The notes under the pieces were generated by a model. The model had not been told where the DNA came from, ran no database searches, and worked only from the letters and a program-made list of their open reading frames with translations. Source: Tremella fuciformis (Eukaryota > Basidiomycota > Tremellomycetes > Tremellales > Tremellaceae). Taken from it: a stretch of DNA of 64,000 bases. The position numbers and the translations under genes were made by a program. Location of the stretch: the NCBI GenBank assembly GCA_032768795.1, contig CP136490.1:4154001-4218000 (forward strand), read 5' to 3'. Positions 33,001 through 46,500 of the stretch are shown in pieces; within the stretch, counting starts at the first letter, position 1; each line of letters begins with the position of its first letter.

Positions 33001-33343
33001 AGCTTCGACGTATGATGCTTGAGACCTTGGCCTCAGCGCTCGTTGCCCGACGGCAAGCCAATGAAGAGCAGTCGCTGACCTATGTATGCCCAATCCTCTT
33101 CCTTGATACCGCTTCCGTTGTCGCTCACCTCCACGCCCTCCAAGCCATGGTCACGGATGCGTACGTCCACCTGAGTCGCGCCTGAGTCGTACGCATTCTC
33201 GAGCAGCTCTTTGAGACACCCTTGAAGATCAAGGACGACCTGTCCGGAATGTAGATGGTGAATCGATGCCTGGTCGATAGCTGAGCGTCAGTGTTGTAAG
33301 CGGCGAAAACATCCGGCTCTTCACGCTTGATAGTGCTTGTCAT
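30034..33343 (-). CDS. PMS1: DNA mismatch repair MutL homologue Pms1
   Basis: Endonuclease subunit of MutL-alpha (with Mlh1). Exon 1 from ATG 33343 is short and joins at GTGAAG to give [20 protein letters not shown], the conserved opening. The GHKL ATPase motifs follow: [32 protein letters not shown] (ATP lid). The transducer has [20 protein letters not shown] and [15 protein letters not shown], then [18 protein letters not shown] long acidic, Ser-rich linker (about 30.9-31.9 kb) follows. The C-terminal domain holds the metal-binding endonuclease motif [14 protein letters not shown] (DQHAxxExxxxE) and [12 protein letters not shown], ending SAARVG with TGA at 30034-30036. Both nuclease motifs are intact, so this is the PMS1/PMS2 type. 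A 222-bp spacer separates it from the kelch gene. Confidence 0.93.
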
Positions 33344-33565
33344 CTTGACATGGCTCCCAGGCCGCTCGCGTTTGCACGCACTGACCCCAGTCTCTGCTCA
33401 GACCAACGTATAATAGCGAGACCGAGACTAGTTTCCAGCTACACAATCCTCTCGCGTCTATGCACACCGAGAAAGTGGAGGTCGAACCGCGACTGTTTTC
33501 CCGGGCCACTGCTGATGTGTGACGGACATGCATCGTCCGCTCACGGAGGGCATCCTCATGCACAT

Positions 33566-36006
33566 TCAACGTCTATTCCGCCCACTCTCGCCGGCCGTTC
33601 CCATCGCCCGCTTCGTCGTGCTAGCCTCAACCTCGGCCTCCTTCTGTATCCGCTCAATCTCCTCCAACACCGGCTTGTACTCCGCGTACTTGACACTCGC
33701 CAGCTCTTGAGAGTCAGTTCGTGGTGATTCTTTTTAGAGAACGTGACCGACCGAATCCTTCTCGTCGCAGAGCTTTACCTCTGCTTCCAGATCTCTGGTA
33801 TGCCCGCATCGCCCAAAACTCACGCGAACGATCGAAAAAGTTGCGCAACTTCTCGCCTGGAAGTGGCGTTGAAAGGATCTCTTCTTCACTGCGGGTGGTG
33901 TCTTTCGCCACGCCCATATAGCGAGTGGCAGTCTGTCGCAAGACGTCCTAGACATCAGTGGTTGCACCATCTTCAAAGAATCCCACCTTTTCGGCCTGAG
34001 TCAGAGCCGCGTGCCGGGCTTCTTTAGCATCTTCCCCCTCCTCTTCCTCCTCGCCCATGGGATCGTCTTCCTCGTCCTCATCTTCGGAATCGTCCTCCTG
34101 ACCATCGCTTGAATCGCTCTCGCCGTCTTCATCTGAGCTGCCCTGCCATTCAAGCTCTTCCAAACCGGTCCCTCGGATATGAATGAATCGATCCAATTTC
34201 TCGAGATTTAGGGTGACGAAGTCGTCCAGTGTGTACTCTCTCGCAGGCTCTGTCGTTTCGTAGATACCTCCATATCTGACTGATCAGATAGCGTCGCGCA
34301 AGGAAGAATCCTTGCCCACATAAAGAGAGTGTTTTTTACGATTGCTAGCATGGCATTGTATCTCGTGAGCGGGACTGACTTGGAAGGATCATCAGGATCA
34401 TCTCCAAGCTCCTCGGACGCTTCGGTGGGATCCCTAGTTGAATTTTGCGCCTCTTTGTCGTGGTCTTGGGTATCCGTCACTGTTTGAATCGTCTGCTCAG
34501 CCTCTTCATCATCCTCTCCGTCCACGTCCATCTCTGGGCTCTCCGCCACCCGGACGAAATCCTTCTTGATTCGTCGGCGCGCTCCGGGCTTCTTCCGCTT
34601 TTTGAGGTTGAGGCTGACCCAACGTCCGTTTGCAGCAGGGTTGTACGCAAATCTGACACCATTACCATCCCGCCAAGCCGTGGACACATGGGATGCCACT
34701 CACAGGTCATTGTAGAACGTGCTCTCCATGCTCTCTTCGTCTTTCTCCTCGTCGAGCACACCACCAAAGAGGACTCCCATCCCTTTATTGGCCCAGTAAG
34801 TCATCGAACAGCCTGAGCGCAACGAGGGCGCATATCCGACCTTTTTCCGCTTCTCCCACTTGACCTTCGTGAGGTCGTTGTCCATTCGCAGGAGCCAAGT
34901 ATCGTCAAGGGGTACGCCTTTAGGCCGGGTACCCTTTATGTACTCCTTCCGGTATCCTCCATGCAGAATGGCTCCTTCTGGACAAGGTATAAATGAGAAA
35001 CCGCTACGTGGTCTGCTCTGTCAGCTTCATTGCGTCCGCGGAGCGGATTGCCATACCCTGGTGCTCGGTCCTTGTCAAGATTGTCGATTTGCTTCCACTT
35101 GAAGTGCTCGGTATCGAAAACCCACAAATCAGATAGGTAATTTGCTGCTGATGAGACTTGCTCTCGATCGGAAACTTGTTCTCACTTTTGACTCCCACAT
35201 CCACGAAGCCTCCGAAGAGGATGATGTACTGTCTCCACATGACCATGCGATGCCCGCTACGCGCAGACGGTCCCTTTTTGGTCTCAATTCTTGACCAGAG
35301 ATGGGTCTTTATACTGAACAGCCACTACTGGATGCTTAGCGAGAACCTGTGGTAAACCTCGCTCACGCACAAGGTCTTTGTAGTGATGAAATGAAGTTTG
35401 GGTAGGACTAGCGTACTCGCCTCCTGAAGAGTTAGCGAAGTCTAGACAGCCTGACATCTACGAACCGAAGATCAAGATTCCCCCTCCCTCGCCCAAGTTT
35501 GGCGCACAAACCCCTGCCGCACTGCTTCTCGGGGCAGGCATCTCGGCTGACTTGTACTCTCGCCATTCGTCTTTCTGTATATCATACCGAAGGGTCGAAT
35601 TATAAAAGGTCGCTCGAGAGCCATCGAAATATTCGCCAAAGAGAAGGTAAAGGTGATTGCTGCCCGGCTCGGATGCGACAGTCGAGGGGGATGGGACGAG
35701 CAATGCGCCAGTACGAGGGGGCGGAGGCGCTTCCAGGGTCGTAACACTCGCGGTCGAGTTCTTATATGGCGTCAGCAGCTACATAAGGCGCTCTACTTCA
35801 GGTCGACTCACAGCCGCCATCTCAGCCTGATATCTGGCCAGGATTGCTTCCAGATCATCCTCTTCATCTTCCAACTTGCCCTTGCCCTTCTTCGCGACCG
35901 ACTTGAGAGCCTGACTCTCCTTCTTTGCGGCCTTATCTGCCTGTTTCGCTTTCTTGGCCGCTTTTGAAGCAGCTTTGGAAGCAGAGACCCCTTTGTTTGG
36001 AGCCAT
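33566..36006 (-). CDS. Kelch-repeat protein, Kel3/KLHDC4 type
   Basis: Starts at ATG 36006 with a Lys/Ala-rich leader (MAPNKGVSASKAASKAAKK), then EDDLEAILARYQAEMAA. The kelch propeller follows over several exons: HLYLLFGEYFDGSRATFYN, GGGILIFGS, MVMWRQYIILFGGFVDV, DLWVFDTEHFKWKQID, RSGCSMTYWANKGMGVLFGG. An acidic region (about 34.05-34.15 kb, EDEDEEDDPMGEEEEE) precedes the DUF4110-like C-terminus (KLRNFFDRSREFWAMRAYQ, then VEASTTKRAMG), ending GRNRR with TGA at 33566-33568. The order Lys-rich leader, kelch, acidic stretch, DUF4110 is that of yeast Kel3 and human KLHDC4, whose molecular role is poorly known. It is divergent from SPT16. Confidence 0.82.
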
Positions 36007-36292
36007 ATTTCAGTGAATGGGCTAAATGGATGTCTTTGCTGCCCATCGTCATGGACGTAGGTGGAGGAATTTCGGATCCGAATCTCCCCTGCGGCGAGCG
36101 CCGACGCGTTCTCGTACGCGCTGCGTTAACGTTCTAGGCGTCATTTCGACAGAAGGTGTCTCTGCTTTCCATTTTCCTTTCTATCCAATCTGCCGAGGCC
36201 TGATCTGTGCCGTTCCCGGACGCAACTGCTCTCTCAAGTGCTCGTCAGATCCGCGACTGTTGCGCACGGCTTCGGTGCCCGCGCCGATCGAG
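36007..36292. promoter_or_regulatory. Divergent promoter region kelch gene/SPT16
   Basis: 286-bp spacer between divergent start codons. It is GC-rich close to 36060-36130 with CGAGCGCCGACGCG-like stretches. No assigned site. Confidence 0.4.
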
Positions 36293-39200
36293 ATGGCGGA
36301 CGTCGAGCTGGATGTCGCCACCTTCCAGAGGAGGGCCGAGAAGATCTTCACAGCCTGGGACGTGAGTACATCAGCTAGGCATCCGTCGTCAATGAGTGGC
36401 ACTGATACCTGCTCTACCGATGCTGCTCGACTATGTTCACCTGCTCCACTTGCCCTTCCACCAAGCAGCGACCGGATGAGGACACAAACGAGCTTCGCGA
36501 TGTCTCCATTTTACAATTCCTCATGGGCGAGTCGAAAGACGCCGTAATCTCGGTCAAGACGGCCGCGATCCAGGTCAGTGAACCTCTGAGATGCTGCTGG
36601 TCCGGACTGAACTCGCAGACATGGCTCCTAGGCTATGAATTCCCTTCCACCCTAATACTCTTCCACAAGACACCAAGAAAGGTCACATTTGTCGGGAGTC
36701 CCTCCAAGAGTATGTATGATGACGAAATTGACCGTGCTCTGACAGCAGTCAACATCCTGAAGCAGCTTGAGACCACCAAGGGCATCGCAATCGATCTCAA
36801 GACCAGGGGAAAGGATGAGGCTTCGACTAGTCAGTCCTTTTTCAACGGCTGGATTCTTCCATCTAATCGAGCCAGAGGTCATGCCCGATCTGGTCCTCTC
36901 GCTTGGAGATTCTGTAAAGGCTGGTATCATCTCGAAAGACCAACTCGCGGTGAAGGGTAAATTTGCGGACGAGTGGAATCAGGCGTGAGTATGCTTGACA
37001 ATCGTCATGCCAAGTGTCGTCCAGCTACTAAGTCGTAGCGTGAACTCCTCGAAAGGCGGCGTCCAGACATCTGATGTCACTGGAGCTATGTCTTCGATAC
37101 TGGCCGACCTTGACGGCGATGAGGTGGTATGGTTATCCGACCGAGTTCAGCGATCACTGGCTGATCTGACAGAAAGCTGTCTTGACGGCAGCTAGATTGT
37201 CGTCGACAGCTATGAACCACTACTTCAAACCGAAGATGGAGTCAATCATCGATAGGGGGACAAAGGTTCCTCACGAGACTTTAGCTGCGTAAGCTCATAT
37301 GTGGGCACTGTCCTCACAGCTCACATTAAAAGGATGATCGAGGAGAAATTGGGAAATGAAGAGAAAGAGCCCGATCAAAAACTCTGGAGTAAAAATCCAG
37401 ATCTTGGAAAGGTCAGTTGCCGATGTCCACCGATCCGGAGCTGACGGATTCCCAGATCGAATGGAGCAATGTCGAGTGGGCCCAGCTTCCTATCGTTCAA
37501 TCAGGTGGTGATTATGATTTGCGCTACACAGCGGAGTCGAACAACAAAGTCCTCAAACCAGGAGTCATAATCTCCAGCATTGCGATACGGTATAAAAGCT
37601 ATTGCGGAGTCATGGGTCGGACTTTCCTGATCAGCCCTTCGAAAGTGCGTGGAGTAGAACCGCATCAGGAGCAGACTCGCTGACGGGCCATCAGAAGCAG
37701 GAGTCCGATTTCCGGGTTCTGCTCGACGCCCGGGCTGAAGCATTAAAGCACCTCAAGGCTGGTGCAAATGTAAAAGAGGTGTATGACCGGATTCTCAACT
37801 TCGTCAAGTCGAAAGACTCTGCTCTTGGCGATCATTTCCTGAAAAATATCGGGTGGAGCATGGGTATGGAAAGGAGAGACAACACATTTCTGCTCGGCCC
37901 GAAGAATCAGAAGGCCCTAAAGGAGAATCAGGTCTTGAATCTGAACCTGGGCTTGGCTGATTTGACCGACAAGAAAACAACGTAAGTCTCGAAGTTGACG
38001 GTCACAGGTTGACCCTTCAGGTATTCGTTACTTCTTTCGGACACTGTCAAAGTTGGCCAAGAGGGATCAGTGTCCCTCACCGAAGGTTGCACAAAGATGC
38101 GCGATGTCGTCATGGAGTTGGAAGGGGAAGACGAACCTCCGAAATCCGTACCGGAAAAGAAGAAGAGTAATGGAGTGGCGAACGGCAAGTCGCCTGCGAA
38201 GACCCGAGCAGTGGCTACTGGCGGTCGATCGATCTCTACCAAAACCCGTGGCGGTCAGCGTGACGTGGTTGAGCAGACCACTGCCGATAAAATCAAAGAG
38301 AACCAGGATCGATTGCATGCCCAGCGACAAAGAGAAGGCCTGGAGAAGTGGTCAAAAGGGGATGGCACGAATCGGGATGGCCAGCACAAACAGATCAAGA
38401 AATACGAGAGCTACCGCCGGGAGGAACAGATCCCTCGACAGGCGGAGGATCGTCGTGTGAGCCGGGCCCCGTCTCTCGCGGCTTTCATTGACAAGCAGAT
38501 TTACGTTGATGAGGCCCGCCAGACAGTCATTCTCCCCATCTACGGCTTTGCAGTCCCGTATCACATCTCTACCATCAAAAACGTCACCAAGACAGAAGAG
38601 TCGGATTACATGGTTCTGCGCATCAATTTCCAATCTCCGGGGCAGATCGCTGGCAAAAAGGAAGACATGGTCAGTTGCTCATGAGCGACTGAGCTGGACT
38701 GATGATCAGCCTTTCGAGGATCCTGACGCCACATTTGTCCGCTCGGCGTCTTTCCGTTCTCAGGATCAGCGGCACATGCTAAGCGTTTTCGACAAAATAA
38801 CCAATTTGAAGAAGACCGCTACTAAGCTGGAGGCCGAGCGCCGTGAGATGGCCGATGTTGTAGAGCAAGGCAAGCTCATCGAGATCAAGGGTGGGCTCGA
38901 TATACACTTTTGGCCTGCGCTGACTTTCAGGCTCCCATCCTCGTATCTTGAAAAATGTGGTCGCCCGCCCTCAGGCCGATACGAAAAAGACTGACGGGAA
39001 TCTCGAAATACATCAGAACGGTATACGTTACAGACCCGATGGCCCCAGTCAGAGGATCGACATTCTTTTCAGCAACATGAAGCATCTTTTCTTCCAGCCA
39101 AGTGAAAAGGAACTCCAGGTTCTGATCCATGTCAACTTGAAGACGCCGATCATGATTGGGAAGAAGAAGACTTTCGTCGGTTTCTTTATCAAGTATAGAC

Positions 39201-40222
39201 ATAACACACTGACAATCAGGATGTACAATTCGCTCGTGAGGTGACCGACATGGCTTTCGATGAGACAGGCGGGAAGAAACGCCGAGCACGGTATGGAGAC
39301 GAGGACGAAATCGAGCAAGAAGCCGAAGACAAACGTCGCAGAGCAGAGCTTGATCGATTATTCAAAGAGTTCGCAAAGCAAATTGAGAATGCCGCTCAGC
39401 GGCAACAATATGAGCTCGAAGTGGACGTGCCCTTCCGTGAGCTGGGCTTCAACGGTGTGCCATTCCGATCTTCTGTTCTACTACAGCCTACGACCAACTG
39501 TCTGGTGCAATTGTCCGAGCAACCGTTCACCGTGGTCACACTAAATGAGGTGGAAATCGTGCACCTGGAAAGAGTTCAGTTCGGCCTCAAGAACTTCGAC
39601 ATGGTATTCATCCTCAATGACTTCAAGAAAGCCCCTATCCATATCAACACGATTCCCATGGAACACCTCGATAACGTCAAGGAATGGCTAGAGTTCGTAG
39701 GACGTGTGCGTCGCAGAATAAAGCTAACTTTTGCAGTTCGTGTGACGTGCCTTTGTCCGAGGGTCGCGTCAACTTGTCTTGGACGCAAATCATGAAGACC
39801 ATCAACGACGATCCGTACGGCTTCTACGACTCTGGAGGCTGGAGCTTCGTTACCGGCGATGGAGACGTGAGCTTGTAATACGAGTTGTAACCCGCCGGGT
39901 CGCTGATTGACAGGATTCTGAGGAGGATGAGAGTGAAGAAGGGTCAGAGTTTGAGGCAGAGTCCGAGGCTTTCGATGAGTCTTCATCGGACTCAGAGTCA
40001 GGATCCGACTGTACGTCTGGGTCATCCCGGCAGCACGAAAGCTCACATGCAGTCGATGACGGGGGTTCGGACGAAAGCGGCTCTTACGATGAGGAAGACG
40101 ACGAGGGCGAGGATTGGGACGAGCTGGAGGCGAAAGCGAAAAGAGCCGATGACAAGCGACGGGAGAAGGATGGGGATGACTCGGACGATGGGAAGAAGAA
40201 GAAGAAGAGTGGCAGACGGTGA
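36293..40222 (+). CDS. SPT16: FACT histone chaperone subunit Spt16
   Basis: Large FACT subunit; handles H2A-H2B and H3-H4 during transcription and replication. Start: [19 protein letters not shown] at 36293. The pseudo-aminopeptidase N-domain follows over many exons ([72 protein letters not shown]). The linker has [10 protein letters not shown]. The middle PH-like domains include [52 protein letters not shown] and [19 protein letters not shown]. The C-terminus is strongly acidic and ends with a basic stretch (KKKKKSGRR), the known histone-binding tail layout. The expected length is about 1,030 aa. Around twelve short introns are visible, most with GTGAGT-type or GTCAGT donors. Confidence 0.93.
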
Positions 40223-40557
40223 TTCCTCCTTCCGAGCAGGCCGTGTGCATCGATATCACGGAGAGAGATATGGATATCTTACGTAACCTGTCAATTGACC
40301 TCGCTCACAACGTCATTGCCGTGCTTTGTTGGCTTCGGGCGTCTCGAGACCAAAGATCCATTTCATTCATACCTTGCCACCACATTCTTACCTCTGGGGC
40401 AGACTACATTTCATCCTTCGGCTTTAGGTCGATCACGCTCGATACAGTGGACCTTCACATGACGAGTCACATGCGGTCCCGATACGCCTAGTGGCTCTAT
40501 CTCCACCGGCCGACTCTTCCGTTCGGCATACTGCGAAAGACGGTGTGAACACGTATC
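40223..40557. other. Intergenic between SPT16 and VPS13
   Basis: 335 bp with no supported gene. It holds the SPT16 terminator and the VPS13 promoter. The sequence just before ATG 40558 (GTGAACACGTATC) shows no obvious core element. Confidence 0.4.
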
Positions 40558-43500
40558 ATGCAGGCGCTCAAGGATGTCGCTTTGAGGCTTCTCAACGTTT
40601 ACGTGTCACCATATGTGGATAACTTGAACGCACAAGACCTGTCCGTGTCCGTCTTTGGAGGTACGTCCGGCTTCTCTGCCTGCGATACTTTTGCTCATCG
40701 ACCAGGCAATCTGCAATTCCATGGTCTGCACCTAAAGAAGTCGCTGCTGGAACGCTTCGGCCTTCCAGTCGAGATTGTAGCTGGAGACATCGGCAACCTA
40801 TCGGTCACCATCCCGTGGACGCAGCTCAAGACCCAGCCAGTAAAGATCGTCATCGACGATGTCTATGTGTTGGCTCGGGCGAGACCTCAAGGAAAAGTGG
40901 ACCCCGAGGAGGACGCCCGGATCGAGCAGGCCACGAAGCAGGAGAAGCTGAAGAGTGCAGAGGCGGTGGATAGCGCTGCCAGTCAGGTTGGCACCCCAGG
41001 CAACGATGAGAGTGAGCAGCTGTTTCGAATGTCGCTGGTCGGGACTGTGGCTAAGGACCCCCAGCGAAGCAGACCTATGTCGGAGCCATTGTTTCGAAGG
41101 TGGTCGACAATGTGCAGATCCATGTCAAAGGCATTCATGTCCGCTATGAAGATGGCACGAACACCCCGGATGTAGGTCTACATCGGCAAATGGGCCGCAG
41201 CTCATGACCAGCACCCATTTGCCGCGGGCATCACCCTGAGCGAATTCAAAGCGGTATCGACCGATGAGACCTGGGTAGAGGCGTTCATTCAGGACAGCAT
41301 GAAGGGCGTGCACAAGCTAGTGAAGCTGTCTGCCCTGTCTGTCTATTTCGACACGGACACCGGCAGCATCGACAAGGGACCGGACGACAGACAGGGAACT
41401 ATTGCAGCGTTGAAGGAGATGCTGGCTGGCTCTTCGAATCACCAGTATATCCTCAAGCCTGTGACAGGCGAAGCGCGTGCGATTCTCAACCACAGCATGT
41501 CGAGCGAGACGCCCAAGGTGGATGCACAGGTCATCTTCGACGAGATTGGCGTTGTCTTTGACCGGGATCAATACCGCGATGCCCTTTCCGTGATCGATGT
41601 CTTCCACTTCTACCGACGTACCCATCAATACCACAAATTCCGTCCGACAGAAGAAGATTTCAAGGCTAATCCGGCACGGGCTCGGCTAAAGTTCGCCATG
41701 ACTGCCATCAGCTCTGAGGTGCATGAACGACATCGACGCTGGACTTGGGAGTACTTGGCGGAACGGCGGGACATGCGAAAGAAGTATGTCGAGATCTATA
41801 TCAAGAAGCTTGCGTTACCGGAAGGCAAGCTCTTGCCTGTACAGGTGGGCGTCCTTTCTGCTATAAGACCGCACATGGCTGACTAGCAGGAGGGGGCAGA
41901 CCTAGCGGAGATGGAGCAGAAGCTATCTTATGAGGACATTCGCTTCTTCCGTTCCGTGGCAAGAGCAAAAGCCAAGGAGGATGCGGCCACAAAGCGGAAG
42001 CTGGAGGTTGAGAAACGTAAGAATGCTCCCCAGCGGCAGACTTGGGGCGAGTGGCTTTGGGGCACCGGCGGTCAGAACTCCCAAGATGGCATGACCGAGG
42101 AGGAGAAGAAGGAGATCGACGACATCATCGACTACGACGCGGCTGCAGCCAACGCTTCTCTGGGATCTACTCCTCGTGACTTCATGCGCGCTCGAGTGTC
42201 TGCCAGACTGAACAAGGGATCTTTTGTTCTACGCACCGATCCGCACGGCAAGACGAACGATATCATCTCCCTCGTCTTTGACTCCTTCACGGCGGACGGC
42301 ACTCAGTTGACGGATTCTCTCAAAGGCAAGATTGCGCTGGGTGGCTTCCGAGTCTACGACGGTACCACGCCCAACTCAATACACCCTCAGATTGTTCGAG
42401 TAAAGGACATCGAAAGCAACAACGACAGAATGTCACGGCAAGATAGCCTGGAAGTGGGGGGTACCCAACAGGCAATGGAAGACATTGGTCGCGGACGGGA
42501 GGAAGGACAGGACCCGTTTTTCATGATGGAGCTGGAGCAGAACCCACTGGATGGGCGGGCAGACAATGCCCTGACCGTGCGCATGCGCCATCTCGAGATC
42601 ATTTACCACCGAGGATATGTCGAAGCGGTCGTCAAGTTCCTGCGTCCGCCGGCAAGTCAGCTCGAGTCCATCAATGCCTTGCTAGATGCCGCCGGCCAGA
42701 CACTGGATGGCATCAGAAAGGAGACCAGGGCTGGGCTTGAATACGCTCTCGAGCAACACAAGACTATCGATCTCAAGGTTGACATGAATGCTCCCATCAT
42801 CATCATTCCCATGGACGTCACTGTGCACAAATGTCAAACCCTTGTCCTGGACGCTGGTCATATTGCGATCGAAAGCAAATTGGCAGACAAGAATCAGCTT
42901 CAAGACGTGCAAAGCAAACGGGGGCGTCAATACAACGACGATGATTTCAAGCAGCTGGAGGACCTGATGTATGACCGTCTTTCCCTGCGATTGGAATCCA
43001 CGCAGGTGGGTATGCTGGGAAAGATCACCGTCCAGAGGCTGAACTTCAGGTGCTTATCGGTGACGAGATTGACGAGTGCATGCGAGCAATTGAGGCCACT
43101 ACCACCGGTCACGAGACGGAACTGCATATCCTGGAGCGTATCAACATGTCTTTTACGGTCCAGAACGCTATCGTGAATGCGCCAAACATCACCCGTTTCA
43201 AGATCGCTGGAGATTTGCCGGAGCTGCAGGTGAACTTCTCAGATCGCAAATATAGTAAGAGTCACCGCAGAGACGAATGTTGACCTGACGCCTTGCAGAA
43301 AACCTCATGAAATTCATCGACGTCGCCATCCCCAAATTTGATGACGGCTCCTCCAGCCAATCGGAATCTCCTGCAGAACCCGCGCAGCGGGAGCCGCGCC
43401 CTACCTTCCGTCAGAAAGCTGTGGAGGAGTACGTTTTGGAAGACACACACTCGATAATCTCCCATCCTACCGACCACAAGGATGAGGACGCCAAGACTGA

Positions 43501-46500
43501 CGACGGGTCCTCGGTCGACAAAGGAGAAAGATTCTACGAAGCTCGCGACGATACGACCGAAGCACAACGCAGCGCGTTGCAGCAAGTCACTTTCGAGTTC
43601 TCGTTCACGGTGGGCAGATTGCAAACATCCCTTTTCCGCTCAGTGTCGCCAACCTCGGAGAAGCACCTCGCGGACGCTTCGTTAGAGGGGTTTGGCCTGA
43701 CCTTCGCATTGCGTCAATACGACATGTCAGTGGACCTGTATCTTCAAACGGTTATTCTCGCCATGATAAACCAGGATCAAACTCGTCAGCGCATACTGTC
43801 TTCGGCCGATGATCATGATGGATCGCCGGATACCAAGCTGGTCCGCGTACGCTATCTGCGGGTCCAGAAGGAGTCTCCTGAATTCATGACGAAACACGAG
43901 GGAGTGGATCAGAGTATTGACACCGAGCTTTCTGCCTTCAAGATCACCGTGGCACCTGAGCCGATTCTATCTCTCTACGACTTCATCATGACCACGTTCG
44001 TGCCAAAGGATGACGAGGGCTCGAAGAAAAACACTTCCGCGATCAAGGCAGACGCAGAGGAGAACGAGCCGCAAGTTTCTGAGGTTGGAGCCCCGAGTAG
44101 TGACAAGATCAAGATCCGCGTCAAGCTTACTTCTGCTCAAGGTAGGCCTCCTTGTACTTCGGGGTCCAATTCTAACGAGCAGTCTCGCTAGAGAACAACA
44201 ACTTCAGCTTTGCCCTTTTAGCTTTGCCCTCCGCGGACGTCGCGCTTCTCTTACGCAGTGGGACGATGCGTATTGTCGCTCGACTTGGCAACATCTCGTT
44301 GAAAGATCTCTCCGACGACCATGTCGCTGTCCCGGCTTTCAAGGATCTGCTCTCAATCGAGGGGGAAGAACTGGCAGACTTCAGCTACGAAACCTTCGAT
44401 CCGACTGACGGCGAGACTTTCCCGGGCTACAACTCCTCCATCAATCTGCGGACGGGATCGCTCAAGTTCACCTTCATGGAGCAACCCATTCACGATCTAT
44501 ATGCGTGGGCAATCAAATTTGCTCGTATGAAGGCAATTTACGATGCGGCATCACAAGCAGCTGTGCAACGTGCATCGGAAGTCACGCGCATGCACTACGA
44601 TGTGGTGGTCAAGACTCCAATCGTTTTGTTACCGAGGGACGGTCTCAACTCTGCAGATGTCCTCGTACTACGTCTGGGGCAAATTACGGCGAAGAACGAA
44701 TATTTGGGCGACCCCAGCGATACAAGCACGATACAGGCCAGTCTAAGTGGTATCAGCGTGTCTTCCGAGATATACGTGGACGAGAAGAAGGCTGTTCTTC
44801 CGATGGTGGATGACGTTGCCATCAACGCCTCCATCAAGCAGACAGGGGACGAGGCTCACAGGCAACAAGAAGGACATGCGGACATGGAGGTGCGGACTCC
44901 CCTTGTCAATCCGGTCATAACTCACGGGCAGATCACGACGAAGATGTCCGATGTCAACCTGTCCCTCACGCAACGGCAATACATTCTGTTGATGCGCGTT
45001 CTCGAAACTATACCAAGAGCCCTGAGTGGTATCAATGATGCAGCAGATAGCGCTGAATCGGTTCCGCCCACGCCAATCTCGACCGCTGGTCCCCCGACAC
45101 CGATCAGCGAGGACAGCCCGGAAACGCCTCTAGTCAATCTCGAGCCAGAATTATCAGTCGTCAAGACTCACGACGGTGACACTCCTCGCCTATGGACCGC
45201 TATGGACTTCGAATTCACCGTTTCCGCGATCACCTTTGAGGTTTACGGTGTGGATGCCCTCCACGAGAACGATATCAAACAGCACAGTATCGCTCGCATC
45301 GCTCTCGTCGGCACTCACGTCGGCATGAAGCGTCTTTCGGATGGCGCCATCGAGGCCGAGGTCTCGCTCAAGACCATGTCTTTTGCGAATACGCAAGCGG
45401 GCAAGAGCATGTTCCGCGACATCATTCCCACCGCCTCCCACGATGGCAAGCAGTTGTGCGTCATGTGAATTCCCAGCCACGAAGCGTAACTCACCATCAG
45501 TATGGTACAATACACCCAGTCGGGCGGGAAGGATTCATCCTCATTGCTGATCGCAACGATCGATAGCCCCCGTTTTATCCTGGCGGTTGGACCTTTGACT
45601 GCGCTTCTGGAGTTCGCCGTCAGCCCGTTCAAACAAGTTGGGGATAAAGCCAGTGAAGAGACCCCACAGGAAACGCCTGAAGAGGACTCTGCAGCCCCAA
45701 AGTCGAGCTCATTGGCCCTGCGAGTAGAGATTGTAGACTCGACAGTGATCGTGCTCGCCGATGACACCGACCCGAAGACTCAAGGTATTCAACTTGCCAT
45801 CAAAGAGATCCTCTTCTCGCAGCAAAGCGTCATGGCATTGAAAGTCGAGAAGCTCGGAATGTCATTCGGTCGAATGGACAAACCAAATGAAAGGGTTCGC
45901 TTCCTCGACGATGTCAATATTGCCCTGTCACTTGATAATCGACAACGAGGCTCGCAGCAGATGACGAGCATCGAACTCGAGCTGCCTGATCCAGTCATTT
46001 TCCGCGCATCTTATACGGATATCATGCTTATCACCGATATCGCCAACAAAGCGGCAGATGCAGCGAACAAGGCTCTTGCTCCCCCTCAGCCCTCCATGAA
46101 CGAAAAACGACGACCAAGTCTCACGACACGATCGGGGACCGACGTATCTTCCACTGCGGTGGTTCATGCCTCTTCGGGCAAGAGTGTGTCGGCTAGACGA
46201 TCTTCTGTAAGCAGGCGACGCGGTTCAGTGGCCAAGTCCAGAGTTTTGGTCTCGAAGGAAAATGTTTGTGTTCCTGTTATATGCTCTTGGACTATCTGAC
46301 CTAGCAGCTCAAAGCACGTATGAACGGCTTCCAGTTCGTTCTTGTGGGAGATTTACAAGAAATGCCGATGGTTCACTTGTCGACGGACGAGTTCACGCTC
46401 ATGGTCAACGACTGGTCTGGGGATGTGAGTGCATCGCCGACCGTGGGGCTGAGCTGATAAATCAGATGAAGGTGGCAACTTCCGTCACAACATCCATCCG

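Noticed and set aside
33468..33490. GAAAGTGGAGGTCGA shared with 51289-51303 upstream of copy 3
   Set aside because: A match of about 15 bp is expected by chance in a 64-kb window and the contexts are unrelated.
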